This document shows positions 8,503 through 14,426 of a stretch of DNA of 33,592 nucleotides, piece after piece. The stretch lies in assembly GCF_003987645.1 (NCBI RefSeq), contig NZ_NGKA01000025.1, positions 1-33,592 on the forward strand, given 5' to 3'. Positions within the stretch are counted from its first letter, which is position 1, and every line of letters starts with the position of its first letter. The notes beneath the pieces were generated by a model. That model worked only from the letters and a program-made list of their open reading frames with translations, had not been told where the DNA came from and did not search any database. The DNA is from Vagococcus elongatus. Its GTDB lineage: Bacteria > Bacillota > Bacilli > Lactobacillales > Vagococcaceae. Made by a program: the position numbers and the translations under genes.

Positions 8503-11500
8503 GTCTCACTCTGTTTAGAGTGAGTGGATTGAAATCTTATAGATGTAAAGCTTCTTATTTTTCAAATCGTCTCACTCTGTTTAGAGTGAGTGGATTGAAA
8601 TAAAAATCGTCTCGGCATAATGTCCAAAGTCTAACCAGTCTCACTCTGTTTAGAGTGAGTGGATTGAAATATAAATTTAAAATAAGCAAACCGTAATGGT
8701 CCCTGCAGTCTCACTCTGTTTAGAGTGAGTGGATTGAAATAGTAAGAATCAAATTTCTATAAATAAAACTGTGTCGTCTCACTCTGTTTAGAGTGAGTGG
8801 ATTGAAATGATTTTGACCAAAAGGATTCTTTTGCTTATATTTGTCTCACTCTGTTTAGAGTGAGTGGATTGAAATCGTTATAGGTATGATTGTTTTAGTT
8901 CAAAATGCTCAATGTCTCACTCTGTTTAGAGTGAGTGGATTGAAATATTTACTTTGTCCATTTTTCACGCTCCTTAAAACGTCTCACTCTGTTTAGAGTG
9001 AGTGGATTGAAATTGTCCCGTCGCCTTGACGGTGATTTCCGGCAAAGAGTCTCACTCTGTTTAGAGTGAGTGGATTGAAATCGCATCGTCCTTAATCTCT
9101 ACGACCGTTTGGGATATCGTCTCACTCTGTTTAGAGTGAGTGGATTGAAATTTTGACAACTTTGTGCGTACCGTCAGCAGAATACAAGTCTCACTCTGTT
9201 TAGAGTGAGTGGATTGAAATATTGATACACTTTTTAGCGTACGCTACCGGATCAAGTCTCACTCTGTTTAGAGTGAGTGGATTGAAATCAGTTTATTGCT
9301 ACGATCACACCGTTAAACGCAACGTCTCACTCTGTTTAGAGTGAGTGGATTGAAATAGATGACTCAAAGTGTTTGCCGTAAAATTTCAAGGTCTCACTCT
9401 GTTTAGAGTGAGTGGATTGAAATAAATACTGATGAAATATATTATACGCTTAAATGGCGTCTCACTCTGTTTAGAGTGAGTGGATTGAAATTGTTATAGG
9501 TATGATTGTTTTAGTTCAAAATGCTCGTCTCACTCTGTTTAGAGTGAGTGGATTGAAATTGAGGACAAGCAACGAGTTAAGGATGTTTTAACAACGTCTC
9601 ACTCTGTTTAGAGTGAGTGGATTGAAATAACTTTTCTATTTCTGTATCGCTGAGCAAAACATTGTCTCACTCTGTTTAGAGTGAGTGGATTGAAATTGTA
9701 TCAAACCCTACCACAGCCGTTGGTACCGTCTGTCTCACTCTGTTTAGAGTGAGTGGATTGAAATGCTTCATATTCTAGCTTTCCTTTTTGTTTATCACGT
9801 CTCACTCTGTTTAGAGTGAGTGGATTGAAATCCGGGACCACTGCCGTCGCCTGCATGATAGCCAATGGTCTCACTCTGTTTAGAGTGAGTGGATTGAAAT
9901 TACTCGTATATGCCACCTTAAAACCATTTTCTTTTGTCTCACTCTGTTTAGAGTGAGTGGATTGAAATAAATCCTTTCCCATATCTTTTAATGTGGCTAA
10001 ATGCGTCTCACTCTGTTTAGAGTGAGTGGATTGAAATTTTAAAAAAGCTGTCACCTTTTGCGTTAAAATGCGTCTCACTCTGTTTAGAGTGAGTGGATTG
10101 AAATGATTGCGATTTTTGACAACACATAAGATCGGGCATTGTCTCACTCTGTTTAGAGTGAGTGGATTGAAATCAAACTCAGGGAAGATTATAACTTGGC
10201 TTATTTGTCTCACTCTGTTTAGAGTGAGTGGATTGAAATCCACTCGTCTTGACCTTTAGCATTCTTGACGATTGTCTCACTCTGTTTAGAGTGAGTGGAT
10301 TGAAATGAAAAGCTTTGGGCTGATGATTTATCCTAAGTCCGTCTCACTCTGTTTAGAGTGAGTGGATTGAAATAAATGTAACACCTCCTTTGAATCTGAT
10401 TATATCAAGTCTCACTCTGTTTAGAGTGAGTGGATTGAAATACCCCTTGCCGATCAAAATGGTAAATCATCATCTGTCTCACTCTGTTTAGAGTGAGTGG
10501 ATTGAAATTTAAAAATGATGTACCGCTGCCTAAAAGATATAGTCTCACTCTGTTTAGAGTGAGTGGATTGAAATCTACTGGAGAACTCTTTTATCTGCAT
10601 ACAAAAGGGTCTCACTCTGTTTAGAGTGAGTGGATTGAAATATATTTCTCGACGATTTTTTATCTTACATTATATATGTCTCACTCTGTTTAGAGTGAGT
10701 GGATTGAAATTAGCTTCCACTCGCCTGATATATTTAGTCCCAAGTGTCTCACTCTGTTTAGAGTGAGTGGATTGAAATAATGCTCTGAGACTTCTTAAAT
10801 TCATAAAATCTGATCGTCTCACTCTGTTTAGAGTGAGTGGATTGAAATATATTTCTCGACGATTTTTTATCTTACATTATATAGTCTCACTCTGTTTAGA
10901 GTGAGTGGATTGAAATACACCTCATGCCACGTTCTCGTCTGACCTCGTCTCTGTCTCACTCTGTTTAGAGTGAGTGGATTGAAATATGTTGGCTATGTAC
11001 CTAAAAAAATAGCTACGGAGTCTCACTCTGTTTAGAGTGAGTGGATTGAAATATCCAAAGTTCAGGCTGATGGATTTCCTCTACACTGTCTCACTCTGTT
11101 TAGAGTGAGTGGATTGAAATGTCTATGTGGTCACAGATACTTTTTCCAGTGATCAAGTCTCACTCTGTTTAGAGTGAGTGGATTGAAATCTTTCTCTATT
11201 ACGTTACATAATCGTCAGTCTAAGTCTCACTCTGTTTAGAGTGAGTGGATTGAAATTTTACGCAACGATGTATACGTTTATTATTCGGAAAGGTCTCACT
11301 CTGTTTAGAGTGAGTGGATTGAAATAACTCAACAATGTCATGTTCTGCTTCGCGCATTTGTCTCACTCTGTTTAGAGTGAGTGGATTGAAATTTGGCGGG
11401 GATGATATTGGAAATATTGTAACAGTGTCTCACTCTGTTTAGAGTGAGTGGATTGAAATTGCCATCTTTTAGCGCGTCGTAAAGCTCGTTAACGGGTCTC

Positions 11501-12339
11501 ACTCTGTTTAGAGTGAGTGGATTGAAATCCTGCACCATCATCGATTCGTTTGATTAAACCCGGTCTCACTCTGTTTAGAGTGAGTGGATTGAAATTCCCC
11601 GATAGGTTTATCGGGAAGAGAAATTTCATGTCTCACTCTGTTTAGAGTGAGTGGATTGAAATAACAGACACAGACTTAATCGATTGCCTGAACACTGGTC
11701 TCACTCTGTTTAGAGTGAGTGGATTGAAATATGCGGGAATTTAGAGCGACACGGTTGGCGATTGAGTCTCACTCTGTTTAGAGTGAGTGGATTGAAATAA
11801 TCATTTATCGCACCGCCTTTAACAAGGTATTATGTCTCACTCTGTTTAGAGTGAGTGGATTGAAATTTTTCGTACTTGTTTGCTATTCTTATTGCACATT
11901 GTCTCACTCTGTTTAGAGTGAGTGGATTGAAATTTGAGTTGTCGTACTGTGAGCAAGACAAATACACCAGTCTCACTCTGTTTAGAGTGAGTGGATTGAA
12001 ATACAATAATATACGTTTACTGTTATTTTTCCACTAAAGTCTCACTCTGTTTAGAGTGAGTGGATTGAAATTATACCGGAGAAAGGCTTAATCATCAAGC
12101 CTAGGTCTCACTCTGTTTAGAGTGAGTGGATTGAAATATTAGATATTTCAATTTTGCTTTGAGTATATTGCGTCTCACTCTGTTTAGAGTGAGTGGATTG
12201 AAATATTCGATATGATTCTGCCTCAAACACCAAAGACATGTCTCACTCTGTTTAGAGTGAGTGGATTGAAATAGTTTATGAAATTGTTGAGGAATTGACT
12301 AACGATGGTCTCACTCTGTTTAGAGGAGTAGATAGAAAT
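8503..12339 (+). CRISPR. Type I-C CRISPR array, 57 repeats and 56 spacers
   Basis: I located 57 repeat copies, the first at 8503 and the last at 12308. The 56 full repeats are identical 33-mers: GT, then arms CTCACTCT and AGAGTGAG around a GTTT loop, then the 11-nt tail TGGATTGAAAT. Cleavage by Cas5c at the stem base would leave that tail as the crRNA 5' handle, as in other I-C systems. Spacers are 33-38 bp. The cas2-proximal leader and the decayed last repeat fix the direction of growth. Spacers 6 (8876-8913) and 15 (9492-9526) share a 34-nt core. Spacers 32 (10642-10677) and 35 (10849-10883) share 35 nt. Spacer 20 (9832-9867) matches a phage endolysin motif. The uniform repeats suggest active maintenance. 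Confidence 0.99.
12308..12339 (+). repeat. Degenerate terminal CRISPR repeat
   Basis: This is the last repeat of the array. It is 32 nt because one T after AGAG is missing, which breaks the 8-bp hairpin. Its tail also has two substitutions, reading AGATAGAAAT in place of GGATTGAAAT. Decay of the leader-distal repeat is usual and marks the old end of the array. Confidence 0.9.
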
Positions 12340-12536
12340 ATATTTATGCAAAATGTCTCGCTTCTAGGTTCAGTCTCCTTCTTTTTGAAATGAATAGTTG
12401 AATCTTTCCATGCCCGTTACAGAAAGAATCAGTTTATACGACAGCTCTGTATTCAATTTTCAAAGAAGCAACAAAGCATGGTCAAGCTCGATTAAAAGAC
12501 TTTATACAAAAAAACATATCGTAGTCAAAACCGTAG
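12340..12536. other. Region beyond the array, no gene seen
   Basis: There is no credible open frame on either strand. Two short stretches starting GTCTC (12355 and 12373), the second ending TTTTTGAAAT, look faintly repeat-like and may be heavily decayed repeats, but the similarity is slight. Minus-strand sequence at about 12446-12475 (TTCTTTGAAAATTGAATAC) resembles the TTCTTTGAAAACTGAATA-type element of Firmicutes rRNA leaders and spacers. A tandem GTAGTCAAAA repeat lies near 12521-12542, beside the T-run of the terminator. Confidence 0.4.
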
Positions 12537-12602
12537 TCAAAATAAAAACGAGAGCTCCCGTATTGCTGTAGACGTTGCTACAACAGGTTTAAGGAGCTCT
12601 CG
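12537..12602 (-). terminator. Intrinsic terminator of a minus-strand transcript
   Basis: Read on the minus strand, CGAGAGCTCC (12602-12593) pairs perfectly over 10 bp with GGAGCTCTCG (12558-12549). An inner 5-bp hairpin (TGTAG/CTACA) fills the 34-nt loop, and the sequence continues as TTTTTATTTTG. It begins 9 nt after the 3' end of the tRNA-like element, so it looks like that element's own terminator. Confidence 0.6.
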
Positions 12603-12611
12603 AAAATATAA

Positions 12612-12743
12612 GTGGACGGTAGGATTCGAACCTACACCTCGATGATAGAGAAAATAAACTTTCAGCAATGTTTTGAAAGTATCAAACAATCAAAACTCTC
12701 TATGGAAAAATGCCTCTTGAGTCAAAACACCTCGTTCATCCAC
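12612..12743 (-). ncRNA. tRNA-like element (acceptor stem + T-arm), unidentified small RNA or attachment-site scar
   Basis: On the minus strand the 3' end reads GTAGG TTCGAAT CCTAC followed directly by CGTCCAC. That is a perfect T-arm with consensus loop plus the 3' strand of an acceptor stem. The 7-nt GTGGATG at 12743-12737 pairs fully with CGTCCAC (one G-U), closing a 132-nt unit, too long for a normal tRNA. I find no standard D-arm or anticodon arm. The interior has an outer stem ATAGAGA/TCTCTAT and two mutually exclusive 7-bp hairpins (GTTTTGA/TCAAAAC and ACTTTCA/TGAAAGT). ACACCTCG occurs twice (12634-12641, 12727-12734). A weak -10 (TAATAA, 12752-12747) lies just upstream and a terminator just downstream. 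Alternatives are a tRNA 3' end left by an integrating element, or a degenerate tRNA. Confidence 0.45.
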
Positions 12744-12856
12744 AAGTTATTATTGAACTATGAGCTCATCATAACCCCAAAAAATTAAAAATCATTTAAG
12801 AAAAAACGAAAAAACTTTGAAGTTATTTAGAATTTTGAATATTCTTAAAAATAAGA

Positions 12857-12888
12857 AACACCTGCCGAAACATCATTCAGCAGGTGTT
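12857..12888 (-). terminator. usp operon terminator
   Basis: On the minus strand AACACCTGC and GCAGGTGTT form a 9-bp stem, followed by TTCTTATTTTT. The hairpin overlaps the last codons and stop of usp, a compact arrangement. Confidence 0.85.
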
Positions 12889-13343
12889 TTCTCTGGTTGC
12901 GCATCCTTATCTTTGACAATTAGCACATCGCAAGTCGTGTGTCTAACCACATATTGAGAAACTGAACCTAATAGGAATCGTTCGACCAAATTAAGCCCTG
13001 TGGCCCCCAATAAAATCAGATCAATGTGATATTTCTCTGGCAGTTCGTGTGCGAGTATCTTTTTTACAGAACCAAATTCAATAACTCCTTCGACATTTTT
13101 TACTCCTCGTTCTTTTGCAAGTTGCAGATATTCCTCCAGTGTCTGCTGTGCCATAACGGAGGCCCGTTCAGCCATGTCGTCATCATAAGAAGAAATATTT
13201 TGAAAAGCTCTAGTATCGATTACGTGTGCAATTACTAGTTTAGCACTATTTTGTTTTGCGATATGTATTGCTTTGGCTAAAGCTAATTCAGCAGTCTCAG
13301 ACCCATCTACTGCCACTAGAATCCTTTGGTACTTTTGTTTCAC
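12873..13343 (-). CDS. Universal stress protein (UspA family)
   Basis: A cytoplasmic UspA-fold protein of the ATP-binding type. The first strand reads RILVAVDGS. The C-terminal nucleotide motif reads GATGLNLVERFLLGSVSQYV, matching G-2x-G-9x-G(S). The protein ends with a charged tail (KDKDAQPEKTPAE). I place the start at the GTG at 13343 (156 aa, KQKYQRILVAV...) because GAGGTG lies 6 nt upstream; an in-frame GTG at 13352 overlaps that ribosome site and is less likely. The gene follows a small membrane-protein gene closely in one operon, preceded by a lacto-usp-type RNA. The family is linked to stress survival; the specific role here is unknown. Confidence 0.92.
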   Translation of the reverse strand: MKQKYQRILVAVDGSETAELALAKAIHIAKQNSAKLVIAHVIDTRAFQNISSYDDDMAERASVMAQQTLEEYLQLAKERGVKNVEGVIEFGSVKKILAHELPEKYHIDLILLGATGLNLVERFLLGSVSQYVVRHTTCDVLIVKDKDAQPEKTPAE

Positions 13344-13366
13344 AACCAACACCTCGATTCAAAATT

Positions 13367-13654
13367 TTACGACTGATGTATATTTTTTGAAATTTTAAGA
13401 CTGTAAAAAGCTGATACAAGCATAATCAGCACAAGATAGATAAGCGTGGCGGTTTTTTGATTGAAATAAAGGAACAATAACCCTAAAAGACTAAGGGCAA
13501 AGTACCAATTAATAAAACCTTTGAAAGCTGTACAAATTTGTTCGTCTGTTTTCCCGTTTCCTAAAACATGACTGATGTTCTGATGATATTTATTCAGCAT
13601 AACAGCAACAAACAGCAATACGATGATTAAGATGCTGGTCAATAGTCGGATCAT
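13367..13654 (-). CDS. Small membrane protein, lacto-usp operon hypothetical gene
   Basis: A 95-residue protein with three predicted membrane helices (about 3-20, 45-64 and 67-86) and short polar linkers. I do not recognise a functional family. ATG 13654 follows AGAGGGG by about 6 nt; the frame stays open further upstream, but that part would overlap the terminator and RNA leader and has no ribosome site. It lies about 23 nt ahead of usp on the same strand. In Lactobacillales a short hypothetical gene followed by usp is the known context of the lacto-usp RNA, which fits this gene. Confidence 0.75.
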   Translation of the reverse strand: MIRLLTSILIIVLLFVAVMLNKYHQNISHVLGNGKTDEQICTAFKGFINWYFALSLLGLLFLYFNQKTATLIYLVLIMLVSAFYSLKISKNIHQS

Positions 13655-13682
13655 GATAGCCCCTCTAAAATTGTGACATATA

Positions 13683-13717
13683 GAATAAAAAGCAACTTGC
13701 ATAGGCAAATTGCTTTG
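13683..13717 (-). terminator. Terminator between the lacto-usp-like RNA and its operon
   Basis: On the minus strand AAAGCAA-T-TTGC, a CTAT loop, GCAA-G-TTGCTTT and TTATT form a hairpin of 7 + 4 bp with one mismatch and a short U-tract. It ends the upstream structured RNA about 30 nt before the small membrane gene, either releasing a separate sRNA or acting as an attenuator. Confidence 0.75.
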
Positions 13718-13734
13718 ATTTTTAAAAAAGGAAG

Positions 13735-13926
13735 GAAATCCGTTGATGCCGTTAGTCACTCCGTAGTATTGAACCCGCTAGTAAGCAGGTGGGTTTCATA
13801 GTTCAACTCTCAAACTACCAAGTGAAAAGGCTTGTTTTCCATTTGAACATTTTGAATCCCTAAATAATACTAATATGTTCGGTCAACACTGAAATGGAAT
13901 GACGCGAACATCACAGACTACCCCTA
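13735..13926 (-). ncRNA. lacto-usp / 6S-like RNA
   Basis: This is a highly structured minus-strand RNA directly upstream of a hypothetical gene and usp, which is the defining context of the lacto-usp motif of lactic acid bacteria, proposed to be their 6S RNA. Seen in sequence: a 5' hairpin GACTA-GGGG-TAGTC; a hairpin ATGTTCG/CGAACAT extended by GTCA/TGAC; and a long interrupted rod made of GGAAA/TTTCC, GCC/GGC, TCACT/AGTGA, GTAGT/ACTAC and AACCC/GGGTT pairs with internal bubbles. The bubbled rod fits 6S architecture. If it is 6S, it would bind sigma-A RNA polymerase. Boundaries are approximate, and no covariance model was run. Confidence 0.65.
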
Positions 13927-13931
13927 GTCAT

Positions 13932-13960
13932 ATACTAGCATAGAAAAAAAAAATGAGCAA
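13932..13960 (-). promoter_or_regulatory. Promoter of the lacto-usp-like RNA / usp operon
   Basis: Minus-strand TTGCTC (13960-13955), 17 bp containing a ten-T run, then TAGTAT (13937-13932) preceded by TGC as an extended -10. The start point would fall near 13925, just at the first hairpin of the RNA. Confidence 0.5.
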
Positions 13961-14007
13961 TAAAATGGGAAGAATTTTGAACCAAATCAGCGAATTTTCT
14001 ATGGAAG

Positions 14008-14036
14008 TTGATTAATGGCTAAAATTCATGTACAAT
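14008..14036 (+). promoter_or_regulatory. mgtA promoter
   Basis: TTGATT (14008-14013), 17 bp, TACAAT (14031-14036). Transcription would start near 14043, immediately before the M-box. It diverges from the promoter of the usp operon about 50 bp away. Confidence 0.7.
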
Positions 14037-14053
14037 AAATTAGAAAGTTAAAT

Positions 14054-14230
14054 AAAAATCTGTTAGGTGAGGCTCCTGTATGGAAACACGCTGCTGCCCA
14101 AAAATGTCGAGAGACGCCAATGGGTCAACTGGAATTGTCGAATGAAGGCTCTTCCTAATGTAGCTGAAGTAATGACTTCTAAGCCATGTAGTGCTAAAGC
14201 TCGACTTTGAGGTTACTGTTAATGATTTTT
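14054..14230 (+). promoter_or_regulatory. M-box (ykoK leader) magnesium riboswitch
   Basis: The conserved M-box core is plain: GTTAGGTGAGGCTCCTGTAT, GCTGCTGCCCA, GTCGAGAGACGCCAATGGGT, and GTGCTAAAGCTC near the 3' end. AAAAATC (14054-14060) and GATTTTT (14224-14230) close P1. The class binds Mg2+; in Mg2+ excess the compact fold lets the downstream terminator form and shuts off the transporter. An intrinsic terminator follows 2 nt later and mgtA is the next full gene, which is the classic arrangement. Confidence 0.93.
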
Positions 14231-14232
14231 GC

Positions 14233-14265
14233 ATGCACTCTCAAATTCGAGGGTGCATTTTTATT
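14233..14265 (+). terminator. M-box expression-platform terminator
   Basis: ATGCACTCTC (14233-14242), loop, GAGGGTGCAT (14249-14258) form a 10-bp stem with one G-U, followed by TTTTATTT. It directly abuts P1 of the M-box, so formation of P1 and the terminator are likely linked. Confidence 0.88.
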
Positions 14266-14293
14266 TAGAATTTTTAAGAGGGAGATGAGTTAG

Positions 14294-14380
14294 ATGTATT
14301 CTCAGTGCGTAACCAAAGAAAACCCAGATGAACGAAGGAAGCAGGAAGCAATTTTGTGCTTATCCTGTGGGAAAAAATAG
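14294..14380 (+). CDS. Candidate 28-aa leader peptide between M-box and mgtA
   Basis: A short ORF, ATG to TAG, follows GAGGGAG by 9 nt. The peptide has cysteines at 5, 22 and 25 (CLSC) and an ENPDERRK stretch. It lies after the riboswitch terminator and 46 nt before mgtA. Leader ORFs are known in enterobacterial mgtA control, where acidic/proline codons (EPDP in MgtL) destabilise ribosomes at low Mg2+. The NPDE stretch is reminiscent of that. This could also be chance; nothing beyond position, ribosome site and composition supports it. Confidence 0.35.
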   Translation: MYSQCVTKENPDERRKQEAILCLSCGKK

Positions 14381-14426
14381 GGAGGCAGAGAATTGTTTTC
14401 CTGCTAATTTAAGGAGGAAAACGAGA

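Noticed and set aside
9701-10243. Minus-strand open frame of 180 codons within the array
   Set aside because: It is a translation of the CRISPR repeats (FNPLTLNRVR and QSTHSKQSET recur every repeat), not a gene.
11338-11541. Minus-strand open frame of 67 codons within the array
   Set aside because: Same repeat-derived artefact as the longer frame in the array.
12612-12684. An ordinary tRNA gene on the minus strand
   Set aside because: Only the T-arm and 3' acceptor strand are standard; no matching 5' acceptor, D-arm or anticodon arm exists at normal tRNA length.
14040-14234. Minus-strand open frame of 64 codons opposite the mgtA leader
   Set aside because: It is antisense to the M-box riboswitch, whose conserved RNA core explains the sequence.
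14328-14426. Upstream start for mgtA
   Set aside because: AAGGAGG directly before ATG 14427 decides the start; the extra 33 codons lie in the leader without a ribosome site.
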